Shown here: positions 24,573 through 35,869 of the stretch, piece after piece
Layout: each line of letters opens with the position of its first letter
Position numbering within the stretch: position 1 is the first letter of the stretch
Source: Anthoceros angustus
Lineage: Eukaryota; Streptophyta; Anthocerotopsida; Anthocerotales; Anthocerotaceae
Reading direction: 5' to 3'
Assembly: GCA_010909165.1 (NCBI GenBank)
Contig: MU008165.1
Location: forward strand, 1,364,001-1,428,000
Length of the DNA: 64,000 nucleotides
Translations under genes and position numbers: made by a program
Notes under the pieces: model-generated
Told to the model about the DNA's origin: nothing
Database searches by the model: none
The model's input: the letters and a program-made list of their open reading frames with translations, nothing else

Positions 24573-27500
24573 GTTGGAATCCTTCCAATGAATTGTTTAC
24601 TTGTAGCGATGATCAAACTATTTGGCGATGGAGTAGAAATGGTGAACCAATTAATAAAGTAGGTGAACTCTTACATTAGTTTTTCATTTGGTTAAACATA
24701 GCACCATGGGGAAAATTAAATTACAATAAAAATATGTGAAAATTTCCATTCATACATATCTAGAGATTTAGTAACTTGATTAGAGTAATGATAAAACATA
24801 AATGTCGCCACCCAGGTACTTTCATTGGAGACATGTTTCACAGGCGTGCAATGGTTTCCTTCCATATCACATCGAGCTGGCAGTGGGGCTGGTTGTCATG
24901 GTTTTGTGGTTGCCTGCACAAATGGTACTTCTTTGAGGTTTCAACTCTTCAATCTACTAAGAATAAAACAAATTAAAATTTGTATTACTTTTGTGATTTA
25001 TTGTGAACTTGCACTTTCTAGGTGCATTTCACATTGTTGGAAAAATGGGAAGTGAAGAAAAGGTTGAAGCGCATGAAGGAGCTGTCATTAGTTTGCGGTG
25101 GAATTTTGAAGGTGCTATTACTTTTAAATTCTTGTAATGGATAAGACCAACCTTGAAACTTCTAATTCTTGATCATGTTAATACATAGGGACGGCTATTG
25201 CCACTGGAGGAGAAGATGGTTTAGTGAAAATATGGTCTAGTAGTGGGATGCATCGTTCAACTCTTGCGCGTAATGGTAAGGCGTCATTGGTCAACCCATC
25301 TAATGGATATATGTAGCTACACTTCAGTTCTCATAGCTACTCAAATATTTCAAATTTTATGCAGAGAAATCAATCTATGCACTTGCTTGGGGGCCAAAAT
25401 CAGATCAGCTTTTGTTTTCTTGTGGTCCCGACCTCATAATCAAACAAATTCAGGTGTAGACCACAATTTGACTTCAATATCTTGAGTATATAAAGGGTAT
25501 GAATAAACTAGTCTAAACTAATATTATCAGTGTACAATGCGTGTCCACTGATAAATTGCCATGTCCACCATGAATTCATGTTTATTTACAGTCATCATCC
25601 AAGCAAATACAATGGACCGGCCATGATGGTTTGGTTTTGGCAGTGGACTGGAATCTTTTGAATAATTGTATAATATCAGGAGGTGAAGACTCTCACTATA
25701 AGGTCGTAATTGTTTCTAGTTTGATAAATTTCTTCATTATTTGTATGCAAACAAAGGTGCAAAGAATAAACCACTACATACATATGTTATAATTTAAAAT
25801 ATATATTAAGATGCATATTCATAAAAAAATTTAAATTTGTAGGTTTGGGATTGCAATGGGAGGTTATTATACAAAAGCCCCATAACAGGGAGTACGATCA
25901 CCTCTATAGCATGGTGCCCTTCGGGCGAGTACTTTGCTGTCGGCTCCTTCGACTCTATTTTTTTGTGTGATAGAACAGGGGTATACATTATAAACCATCC
26001 CTTATTGGTGAGTTCTTACTTCAAGTGGGTAATATGAACTTAACCTTGGATTATATTGTAGTGGGTGCATTCAAAGGAAAGAGTTCAGAATGGATCATTA
26101 CTCAATATTGCATGGAGCACAGATGGTACACAAATTGCAGGAGCTGCAGGGAGTGGATCAGTCTTGCTATGGCAACTTCTAAATGTGTAAGTTCATATAT
26201 TGTGTTCATATTTTATCATAGTACATAATTGTATAAGTTAAATATATTAGATACTAATTCTCATGTTATATCTCATCCTCGTATAGCTTATAATGTGAGT
26301 CTCATCCTATTTTTTTGTCTGTGTTAGAAATTTTAGGAATAGATCTAATAGTGTCTTATATTATTAAGAGAATTTTATCACCTTTATTTTAAGTTTTATC
26401 TTTGTTTATGGGCCTGAGGTTCTGACATAAACGCTGACGCCAAAAATTTCATGTTGCTTAAAAATATTTTAGGCAAGTACAATGGGGCAGGATTCTAGCT
26501 ACTCTTGATGATTCAAAGAGAATACAAATCCAGGTGGAGTTCAAATTGGTTTCTAATTTATGATACTTTTCTAATATATAAAAAATAAATCCTAAAACTT
26601 ATCCATTTTCAGGATGTTGTAAGCGAGACTTATGAAGAGTTGGATTTTAGAGATCGGGTTGTGAAAATTAATCTGGGTTTTGATCATCTAATTGTTGCAA
26701 CCACAAACCAGGTATCTCATTTCATATATCAAAAACAAATTATGTATAAAACATATTGTAATGGTCACACATGTTATACCAGAATCTTATCTCATTCAAA
26801 CATCATTCTTTTGACATTGAATGCAGTGTTGTATATACTCTACAACAAATTGGAACACTCCACACATATTTGATGTGAAGGACACTGTTCTTCTAATTAA
26901 GCAATGCCAAAGTTATTTTTTGATGGTACTTTGCTTTTCAGGTATGCAAGTTTACAACTATGAGGGACGGCACATATGTAACCCAAAATTTCAAGGTACA
27001 CATGTGAGATGTGTCTACCAACTTTTCTCTTTAAATGTAATGTTCCTAAGAATCTACCTAGGTAACTAAATCAAAATGGATATCATATTATACGACAAAA
27101 TGAGATAAATCTTTGGCAATATGCGACAGGATTGAGGATAGAAACTTTGAATGACCGAAATATTAGCTTGTCTAATGACGTCATAGCTATGGTTGAATCC
27201 CATGACACAAAAAGTAAGCGTCATTGTCGAAACTCATCTTATGGTAATGTTAATCTCTTTGCAAAAAAAATTGACCTAAGATTGGAAATGTATATAGCGG
27301 TTAGGTACCTGGATCCAAATACTGGAAAAGTTGTAGCAGAGTTGCTACGACACGCTTTAGATATTGTAGACATGTGTCTGAGTCAATTGGGCTCATTATT
27401 CACTCGCAAATTGGTGTTCATTGATTGCAACAATGACTTATTCATAACACCGGTGCAGGTGAGGCACTTAAAATTTTGTAATTTGGTCTATTTCTTTGTC

Positions 27501-28900
27501 CTTTTTGCAATCACATTCACGGAGGAACTTGGAATGTTAGAGGCCTATGGTTTTCAAATTAGCAGCTATGGTGGAAACTGCTACATGGAGTGATAGTTTC
27601 GATATTGTAGCAGCAGTTGTAGATCACAAGGTGGTTTTTTGGTATTATCCAGAAGCAGCTTATGTTGACAAGGATCTTCTCGGGTTCATTAAGCTCTCTA
27701 AAGAACGGTAAACTTCGATCAAAAAGAGGTTCTTCTTAAATATTTGGATGGTCTTACTTCACTTTTAAACCTTTTTTGTGCCACCCTTTTAGTCTCATCC
27801 CTATTCTATGTGACAATAGTGTGTTGGGAAAAAACGCAAGAATCCAAAGTTTTCACAAGTCAAGGTGTAACATTAGACTTGCCGACGGGGCCTCGTTTTC
27901 GACCATTGTATCGCCTTCTCCTTTGTTGCTCAGTGACCATGTTGCAGCAAAACAATGGGAGCAAGCTTTGAGCCTTTGCAGATATGTGAAGGTAATACTC
28001 AAAATATTTATATTCTTCCTTTTGATTTCTTAAATCCAATGAATCACTCATTGCTAGAATCTTACATCTTCCGGCATGTTAGGAAAATCTTCTATGGGCA
28101 TGTCTAGCAGGCATGGCAATCAATGCAAGGGAACTAAATATAGCTGAACATGCATACGCCGCTCTTGATGAGGTAGATGTGTGTAATTTGATAAGTTTAT
28201 ATGTAACAGATGTTGTGTAGATGAATTCATGTTGCTTCTTATGTTGTTTAGGTTGATAAAGTGGACTACATTGTCCACCTCAATGGTCTTACCTCGGAGG
28301 AAGCTCGACAAGCGGAGATTGCATTGTTTAAAAGGAGGCCTGAAGAAGCAGAATCTATACTCTTGCAAGCCGGCCTTACATATTATGCAATAAGCATGCA
28401 TCTCAGACTTTTCAATTGGGAGAGGTACTTAATCTTTATTGGAAAAAAAATCACTTTAAAGATAAAGCTAATGCTTTCAATTAGAGTATGTTTCTCGTCT
28501 ATTTATTTAACTCAAAAATAACTTTTTATAATCTTTCATGTTTGATTCAAGCATGTGAGTATATGATTTATCTAATATTATGATCATCATAGAGCTTTAG
28601 AGTTGGCAATGATCTACCAACATCATGTGGACACAGTACTTTGGCATAGACAAAAATATTTGAAAATGACAAAGCAAAATGAAAACAAGTTACAATTCAT
28701 GGAATTGTCACATCAGGTGTTTGTTGAAGCTAATATCATGGTCCTACCAATTAAAATAAGATCCCTAAAATAGTTTCAATATGGTAAATATTAGTACCAT
28801 TAATGTGAAAAAGTCAATAATTATATGTAGTATGCAGGTTGTGATAGACCCAACACTTATACAAGCAAAAATTGCACGAGAAAAGGACAACCAACTTTAG
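24573..28900 (+). CDS. IFT80: Intraflagellar transport protein 80 (IFT80), IFT-B complex
   Basis: WD40 and alpha-solenoid subunit of the IFT-B train that builds cilia and flagella. Twenty exons: 24573-24658, 24816-24924, 25022-25111, 25189-25275, 25365-25453, 25592-25702, 25843-26007, 26062-26186, 26473-26533, 26613-26711, 26827-26925, 26942-27003, 27130-27213, 27305-27458, 27541-27707, 27820-27991, 28083-28172, 28252-28424, 28593-28716, 28838-28900. They give about 735 residues against 777 in human. First propeller: [67 protein letters not shown]. Second: [33 protein letters not shown]-like [15 protein letters not shown]. Helical tail: [20 protein letters not shown] and [19 protein letters not shown]. 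The exon with the start codon is not found. Frames are clean throughout. Expressed in cells making motile gametes or zoospores. Confidence 0.92.
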
Positions 28901-28989
28901 TATGTAGGCGGCCTTATTGACTCGCTGGTTCATATAAACAAGAAAGTTTTGAAATCGTGGCTAAGTTCCTTCCTGTAACAGAGCTATAA

Positions 28990-29160
28990 GAACGAAACAG
29001 GGTTGGCGACAACGGTAAGGCAGCTGGCAACGGAACGGGGTTAGGTGGCAACGGTATGGCAATAGACCGGAACGGGGTTTGGTGGCAATGGTATGGCAGT
29101 AGACGGGAACGGGGTTAGGTGGCAACGGTATGGCAGTAGACCAGAACGGAATTAACATCA
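28990..29160. repeat. Minisatellite, about 37 bp unit, four copies
   Basis: Units of the form GGCAACGGTATGGCAGTAGAC followed by CGGAACGGGGTTAGGT, with substitutions between copies. It lies 90 bases downstream of the IFT80 stop. Confidence 0.75.
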
Positions 29161-29454
29161 GGTGCCCTGTTGGCTTCTAAATAGTTCAATAAATATTAGT
29201 ATGTAGACATTAAGGACATGACGAGTTCTTGGCCAGTTGTAAAACATATAAACACACACATACGAGCTTGATGATATATGATATATTTTTTTACAAATGA
29301 GCACACCTTGCTAGCCATGAAGCCAAGTGATTCAAGATAAAATTCAACCTTGATAGTCTAACCATGTTTCTTGAGGATTCTACCATAGGCTAGCTAGGTT
29401 ATCATACATACCTTATGCTAGTATGTATAACCGCATAAGGACTAACATTAACTA

Positions 29455-29625
29455 TGGTGCATTGACGTCAAATAGTTGGCAGCCATGTGAAAATTGACGC
29501 CAAATAGTTGGCAGGCATGTGAAAGCTGACGTCAAATAGTTGGCAGCCATGTGAAAACTGACGTCAAACAGTTGGCAGCCATATGAAAACTGACGTCAAA
29601 TAGTTGGCAGCCATGTGAAAACTAC
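29455..29625. repeat. 32 bp tandem repeat carrying TGACGTCA-type sites
   Basis: Five units reading TGACGTCAAATAGTTGGCAG followed by CCATGTGAAAAC. Four of the five contain GACGTCA (one has GACGCCA), and three read TGACGTCA, the palindromic core bound by plant TGA/CREB-type bZIP factors. No gene start is evident immediately on either side, so a regulatory role is only a possibility. Confidence 0.75.
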
Positions 29626-29889
29626 TAAAGCTGTTTAGGTTTCATGTGAGGACTATGTAAAAACAAATCTCTATATTCAAATTATTGAGCGCCTTGATAA
29701 ATTTCTTATATGAGTCCATCTAGTTAAAGTGGTGTTGGGTAAGCACATTATGTGGTCTATATGCAGATTCTATGCTAGAAAACATATTTCCAGCATATGG
29801 CCCCAATGCAACCTCATCTTCAAACAAGTGCACTTTGTAAGTCAAGAGGCCGTGGCATGTCTGTTCTTAGTGAACTTCAAAAAAGTTTG

Positions 29890-30085
29890 TTTGTTTGTTT
29901 GTTAGCTCAGTCGGTAGAGTGCAAGGCTTTTAACCTTGTGGTCGGGGGTTGGAACCCCTTCAACCCCCCCCTCCCCGGGCGGTGTTGCGCCCTTAGGGGC
30001 TTACGTTACTGTCTGTTCTTTTCTTTTGATAGAAAAAGCTTCACCCCCTTCCCCTTGCTGTTAGGAAAAAGCTCTAACAAAATAT
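29890..30085 (+). mobile_element. tRNA-Lys-derived SINE-like element
   Basis: An internal RNA polymerase III promoter is visible: A box TAGCTCAGTCGG at 29903-29914 and B box GGTTGGAACCC at 29947-29957 (one change from consensus). Between them is a perfect 5 bp anticodon stem (CAAGG/CCTTG) with loop CTTTTAA, anticodon TTT (Lys). The acceptor stem does not pair: the 5' side is a TTTG run and the 3' side is C-rich. It is therefore not a working tRNA gene. A non-tRNA body with pyrimidine tracts follows to about 30060. Best read as a SINE or a tRNA pseudogene. Confidence 0.55.
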
Positions 30086-30290
30086 GATAAGGAAGACTAG
30101 TGGAAGTAGTAGCTGCTCGATCCCACAAAAAGCTTCCACGGGCCTGGGATCTAGAGTGCGATTCCATATCCATAGAATCGACTACGTGCACCACGTCCCG
30201 TCGAGGGATGTAAAGGCTGTATGACTTGCAGCATAGCAAAATGTGTCACGTGGCTTCCTTGGACTTTGCATTACAACTTCCAAAACATGG

Positions 30291-30674
30291 ACAAGACAAG
30301 ACAAGACAAGACAAGACAAGATAAGATAAGACAAGACAAGACAAGACAAGACAAGACAAGATAAGACAAGACAAGACAAGACAAGACAAGACAAGACAAG
30401 ACAAGACAAGACAAGACAAGACAAGACAAGACAAGACAAGACAAGATAAGACAAGACAAGACAAGACAAGACAAGACAAGACAAGACAAGACAAGACAAG
30501 ACAAGACAAGACAAGACAAGACAAGACAAGACAAGACAAGACAAGACAAGACAAGACAAGACAAGACAAGACAAGACAAGACAAGACAAGACAAGACAAG
30601 ACAAGACAAGACAAGACAAGACAAGACAAGACAAGACAAGACAAGACAAGACAAGACAAGACAAGACAAGACAA
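30291..30674. repeat. ACAAG pentanucleotide satellite, about 77 units
   Basis: Almost perfect (ACAAG)n with occasional ATAAG variants concentrated in the first 170 bases and near 30445. The period of five leaves all three reverse frames open, producing spurious Leu-Val-Leu-Ser-Cys ORFs. It lies at the right-hand edge of the AT-rich island. Confidence 0.95.
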
Positions 30675-30689
30675 GGCATTCAAGGAAGC

Positions 30690-30860
30690 ATATATGTGGT
30701 CACACATTTATAAGAACATGGTTATTAAGCCTCATGCGCTTCAGGGAGAATATGCCCTTGCTGCTAGTAGCTTAGACACACCATGGTACACGTTATCAAG
30801 GACCAAATCCATGATAGAGAAATCAGTCCCATGACCGGAAAATTCCAAGTGGAGTATCAT
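30690..30860 (+). repeat. Dispersed repeat family, copy 1
   Basis: Contains ATTTATAAGAACATGGTTATTAAGC, then TAGCTTAGACACACCATGGTACA and CCATGACCGGAAA, matching in the same order the copy at 43330-43545 and, inverted, part of 33262-33425. Divergent (about one change in six). Probably a transposable-element terminus. Confidence 0.6.
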
Positions 30861-31039
30861 AGACTTCTCCTACTTCCTTCCCATATACAGTATATACCAA
30901 ATAGATATACCCGTGCAAAATCACTGTTCGGACAGAGCCGGAGTTGGCACCCGGTCCAATCCGTGACCTCCCAACCCCAAAGCCGGACTCATGACCTAGA
31001 CTGGACGACTTCATTAGTCCGATCCTGTAAGCGTTGATA

Positions 31040-32421
31040 ATGGCAGCCGAGGTGCTGACCCCCGCCTGCTGCGCCCCTCCCACTCCCGTCCTCTACCAAC
31101 CCAAGGGCAAGGAGGACAAAATTCTCGATCTGGAAGCCTACATCACCGGCTCCCCGGACGCCACCAAAGCCGTCATCCTGGCGCACGATATCTTCGGTAA
31201 ACAGCCCGTTGGCTCCGTGTATGCTCCTGTCTGTTGATTCAACTCAGTCCAAGGAAGGTTTCTGCTGGAGCCTCGGCTGACGCTTTTTAGTTGTGGACTC
31301 TGTTTAGGCTGGAAGACTCCGACCTTGAGGTGCGTGTGTGCGTGAGGTGGAATCTATACTTGTTGCAAGATGTAATTTCACATGCATGCCATGCGCATTG
31401 TATGTGGCTTGATGCGAGGCAGAGAGCCGGAGTGCTGATGGCGTTCCACGTGCCCCGGTGTCTCATGCAGACAGCTCGCGGACAGGATTGCCGGGGAGGG
31501 GTTTCTGGTGGTTGTGCCTGATTTCTTCCGGGGGGATGGTGTGGAGGAGCCTGTGGATTTCAAGTCTGAGAGGTTCGGGAAGTGGATCACGCTGCATCAT
31601 CCTGTAAGGCCTGTGAGGGACTGTGGGAGAGTGATGTGACAGAAGGCTACGCAGATTGTGACGCATCTGACAAGATTAACGGGCCCGGGTGGAAACTGCC
31701 TCGGTCAGGTACATTCGATAGACATCGCGAAGCAGCTCATCAAGCTCTTGAAGACGGGAGAGGTTGCTAAGTCAGTCGGAGTTGCCGGCTTCTGCTGGGG
31801 AGGTAAAGCAACAAGTCCGCAACAACAATAACAACAACAACAACAACAACAGTAAGAGCAACAACTTTGGCTTCCTCAACTGAGCTTAACATGGCCTCCA
31901 TTGCATTTGCAGGGAAGGTGGCATTTGCTGTGGCCGCTTCGACTGGAGACGATGCCCCCGGCGCCATCGTGGCGCTGCATCCAAGCCTTCTCCAAGCTGC
32001 AGATTATGAAGGTGATGAATGAATAGCTTAGCTTATTACCAGTGGTCGCTTTAGCACAAGGAGATGGTGCTGCAGTAGCTCATGTTGTTCCTTCCGCTGG
32101 TGGGGTGGTTCAGGGTTGAAGGTGCCGACGTCTATTCTGGCAGCTACCGCAGACGGAGTGGAGGACCACCTGCCCATCCTCGACAAACTCAGGGCTCAGG
32201 TGACACAGTTCTCCCAAATTACAAGTTCCTGTCTCGCTTGTGCATTGCACACTGCGTTCAACACCTGGAGTGGTGGTTTGCAGAAATTGGACATTTTCGT
32301 GAAGATCTTCCCGGAGAAGCATGGATGGACCATGAAGTACGACTCAACGAATGAGAGGGACGTGAAGGCAGCAGAGGAAGCACATGACCTCGCACTGGAG
32401 TGGCTCCAAAGGTATCTTTGA
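31040..32421 (+). CDS. Dienelactone hydrolase family protein
   Basis: Alpha/beta hydrolase of the carboxymethylenebutenolidase type. Exons 31040-31196, 31308-31329 (a 22 nt micro-exon encoding GWKTPTL), 31471-31603, a poorly defined stretch to 31721, 31722-31802, 31913-32011, 32114-32199, 32284-32421. Motifs: KAVILAHDIFG at the oxyanion strand; LADRIAGEGFLVVVPDFFRG; nucleophile elbow VGVAGFCWGG (Cys in the Ser position, diagnostic of DLH); ADGVEDHLPI; and HGWTMKYDS with the catalytic His. The CAC CGG SPDATK N-terminus starting MAAEVLTPACCAP resembles cytosolic plant members. The link between exon 3 and the FCWGG exon is uncertain and may include 31642-31705. Confidence 0.82.
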
Positions 32422-33850
32422 GTCGCGCTGGGCAGCACCAATTCGTCCCTGCTATTTATACATCAAAATGGGGCAACGCCTACAGACGCATGTGACTGCC
32501 AGTCCGGCCGCCGGGCGGACACTTGTTTGTTACTACCGTATATAATTATTTGTACAAAATACTAACCTGATGATAAAAAAGAATTAAGAAGTCTTTTATA
32601 ATCCATTGGATGGAATTTTTCATTCAATCTATAACGGGAGTTGGTAGTTAACCTCTTATATTATGCTTCTGGTGTGCCTGACCTTTGCAATCGAGAGTCA
32701 CGGGGCCTGGCAAGGCTTTCTCCAGGTTTGTTAGGGCTTGTGTCAAGCCTGTGTCTTGAGGCTGGTCTCAACTGCCAAGGATTACCACAGCCCCAGAAAG
32801 GGGTTGGTCTCCTTGTGGCTTCTTCGGGCAAGGGGTGACTTACCACTTCTTGCGGCTGGTCTCCACTGCCAAGGATTACCACAGCCCCAGAATGGGGTTG
32901 GTCTCCATGTGGCTTTCTTGGGCAAGGGGTGTCGACGCGGTGTGCGGTTGGCAGCGAGCACAGGAATGCGGCATCTTCAACAATGGTGGTAGATAGACCC
33001 TTTCATATTCCGAGATGCGGCATCGTCACCATTGTTAGATAGACCCTTTCATATTCGGAGATGCGGCATCTTCAAGACCCGGAGGAGGTTGATGCGGCAT
33101 GGGAGGTAGATGCGGCATCTTCAACACCAGTGGGAGGTAGGCCCTTTCATATCCCGGACCACGACCCTTTCATATCGGACCTTCACCCTTTCATATCCCG
33201 ACCACCACCCTTTCATATCCCGACCACGACCCTTCCACATCCCGGACCCTTCCTATCTCTTTTCTTCAAGATAGTCTCCACGTTCCGTAAGCTTTCGCAC
33301 CGAGGGAATCCACTCCCTCTAGGCACCCCATCTAAGTCACTCGGATGCTTAACAACTATGTTCTTATAAATGTTAAATGTTGGTCTATTTGGCCTAAGCC
33401 ATTTGGACAGACATCCAGTCTCGTTCACACGTGGATCCGGATATTATCCATCACTCTGCCCTTCCCGCCTCGCCCGGTTGGCGGGAATGAGTAGCCCGAG
33501 CGGGTGCGCCCAACCTCTGGCATCTGCAATTGCGCAATTTGGAATCCACTTTTGGCCGCGAAGCTGTGGGTCGGATCGATCGGCTCTGGGGTTGGCGCCT
33601 TCGCGTGTGCTCCGTTGCGCAGCGTTTTTTTTTTCGTTTCTGACGTAGCAGGAAGGAGCAAGAACCAAGCACCATGCTGGGATTGAGATTGGGATTTGGG
33701 GATTTGCCGGCATCCCCGGGGAAGGGGGCGGGATGCTGGTGCTGTGGTGTGGTGGGATTGTTGGCGCATTTCTGATCTCAAGGCTCATTGGGAAATGGGT
33801 GAGGGAGGCAGACTTTGTTTTTTTGTGCTGTGCCGTTCCGGGATGATGAC
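32422..33850. other. Intergenic region with several tandem repeats
   Basis: Two copies of a roughly 95 bp unit (GGTCTCAACTGCCAAGGATT..., 32762-32840 and 32858-32935). A GATGCGGCATC/AGACCCTTTCATATTC unit repeats three times at 32995-33110. A short CCCTTTCATATCCCGACCAC unit repeats about five times at 33130-33250. No gene is visible. Confidence 0.65.
33262..33425 (-). repeat. Dispersed repeat family, copy 2 (inverted)
   Basis: On the minus strand it reads CCAAATGGCTTAGGCCAAA, then TTTATAAGAACATAGTTGTT, then TTAGATGGGGTGCCTA, matching in order the + strand at 43345-43470. Confidence 0.6.
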
Positions 33851-33901
33851 ATTTGGGGCAGTGGTGTGACTGACAACTCGGCGTTTGGCCCCTGCAATTC
33901 A

Positions 33902-35213
33902 GCTGATGCGGAGTTGCAAGACCTGTTTGACGATGTCGATACTCTGTATGAGGATCTTTACCAAGATGTTGGCGGGGGAAGGCAGGTGCTGCGGACATCC
34001 ATTCAGGAGGTGATCAATGCGTGGGATGGGGTTTGTGATCTATCGTGTGCTGCGCTCCTGTGGGTGGAGGGTGACGGATTCTTTGCTGTTTTCTCAGATG
34101 GAAGATAGGCTGGATAAACTCACTAAGCGGGATAAGGAGATGGAAGCAAGCATGACGGAGTTGCAACGGCAGGTAGGAGATAAAAGTTTGGCGACAATTC
34201 GGGTGGAAGTTTCTTCTGTGACTGTTGGAAACCACACTGGGACCTTTTTTTCTATTGTTTAACCTGCATGCTGGGTTTGTCAGAATGCGACATTGCAACA
34301 AGAGAAGCAAACGCTCATTCGAAACATCTCTTGTCTCTTCAAGGTATGCCATGGTTTTATTGTTACGCCGGATGCCATGACTGGTTCGAGTGTTCGAGTG
34401 AATTCCAGCAGGGCGTGATGAGAGCGTGTGCTTCCCGTTTTTAGGATCAATGTAAGATTTTTGGCAAAGGGAACAATGGGGTGTGTAAGGACCGGAATGC
34501 AATGTGTGAAGAGACCAGTGGTGAACTGTGTTGCTTGCCGCAGACCGCCCAACTAGAGATAGCAAGGAAAGACAGGAACATCAAGGAACTGCGGGAAGAG
34601 TAGGTTTCCTTCTCTGCGAAGAGTTGTGTATTTCTGAATGCAGACTTGGAGTGCCGTTGGGCTCATTGGGTGCTGTCCGTCTGATGCTGTCAGGAACATG
34701 AGACTTCAGGAGTCTGTAGGGTCTCAGCCATGTGCCACAAACTGTGCTGTCGGGGTTCGAGCTCGTCAGCAAGCTAAACGTGCCGGAAGGGAACCCAGTA
34801 TTACAGGTTCAGGCAATGACATGCATCCCTTGAAAGATACGGATGGTGAGAGGAACCTGGAGAATGGGCGTGCCTCTAAACAGCTCTCTCCCAGTAGGAT
34901 TCAAAAGGGGGTCAGAGTTCGATTTGAAGACGTGCGGTATGACCATATTCCAAGTAGATATCAGGAGCCTGCCAGACAGAGACCTGGAGACGGAAAGAAG
35001 GAATACCCTTCTACACGCAGCCATGAGAACGGCAGAGACGGTAGCATCTCACTACGAGATCAGCACTCTAGGAGAGACCTGGTGGATGAAAATGGGTCCA
35101 GGAAGACGAGGAAAGTCGACCATGACGCTAAAGAAATTGCGACAGATGGATCCAGACCTTCACCTAGGAGGAGAACATCTTATCCTCAACATACACGTCA
35201 CCATGAGCGGTGA
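33902..35213 (+). CDS. FLASH/CASP8AP2-like coiled-coil protein
   Basis: Exons about 33902-34019, 34098-34172, 34284-34343, 34544-34599 and 34694-35213 (stop TGA). Exon 1 has LQDLFDDVDTLYEDLYQDVG. The small exons encode a helical segment (NATLQQEKQTLIRNISCLFK then TAQLEIARKDRNIKELREE). This pairing of an acidic LYEDL-type motif and an N-I-S-x-L-x-KTA-x-x-E-I-x-RKD coiled coil mirrors the N-terminus of animal CASP8AP2/FLASH, which acts in histone pre-mRNA 3' processing. The last exon is a 170-residue Arg/Asp/Ser-rich tail (RHDER-type, e.g. SRKTRKVDHD). The first exon and start codon upstream of 33902 are not certain. Function in plants is unknown to me; homology rests on the short coiled coil. 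Confidence 0.6.
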
Positions 35214-35869
35214 TAATTACCTTCACATCCACATCCACTTGATAAGGCACGCGCGGAGTCCCCTACCGGTCAGTCTCCCCATAGTGCCCTTTCGTCATCT
35301 ACGTTACAGTGCAAGCCGTCAGACATTTTTGGCATGCACACAAAGAGGGTTCCATACACACCGCACTGCTGCAAAGAATTTTTGAATCAGGTTTGAATAA
35401 ACCACGACCAAAACTATTAAAAAACTGGTCCTCAGCGAACACAAAGCTAGGCAAGAGTGCAAGCTTAAATCAATCTAGGCCGAAACTTTTATCCCTGGAC
35501 TGGCCTAAGCCTTCTCCTTCTTCAGCTTTGACAACTCTCGCCGAACAATGGAGGACCTCTGCAGAAGAAACCACTACAGGCATAAGTCACCGTACCACGA
35601 CTGAGTTACCCCAAGATCTCAGGCTCCGAGTCCATGCACGAAAAACTCACCTTAACACGGGCCACCATCACCTTGTAACGATCAAAGTCGTTCAAGGAAG
35701 CCCGTTGCTTCCTGACGAGAAGCTTTCGTCCCCAAGAGCTAGTTTCCCATTTCCTCGCAACCTCTGTCGATCACACCGAAAAAAATGGACACGGTCAGAC
35801 GGCATTATCGCTTTTTCAACAAAGCCACATAAAGCATAAAAATGAACCCTGAAAAAAAAGCCACCCTAC
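35214..35869. other. Region between the FLASH-like gene and eL14
   Basis: Holds the 3' UTR of the upstream gene and an open frame (35309-35839, +) with no recognisable domain. The terminal exon of eL14 should be here on the minus strand but no trace of it (no AALNDFDRFK-type coding) is visible. Confidence 0.5.

Noticed and set aside
24573-28900. Horizontal transfer of IFT80
   Set aside because: IFT80 is normal in streptophytes with motile cells; composition alone does not show transfer.
28990-29625. CRISPR array
   Set aside because: The units are tandem without spacers, in a eukaryotic context.
29896-29970. Functional tRNA-Lys (TTT) gene
   Set aside because: The anticodon arm is good but the acceptor stem cannot pair and the B box has a change, so I call it a SINE-like derivative.
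30182-30707. Long minus-strand ORFs of repeated Leu-Val-Leu-Ser-Cys
   Set aside because: They are the reverse translation of the ACAAG satellite; a five-base period keeps all three frames open.
35309-35839. 176-residue ORF downstream of the FLASH-like gene
   Set aside because: No recognisable domain and it overlaps the expected 3' UTR; possible but unsupported.
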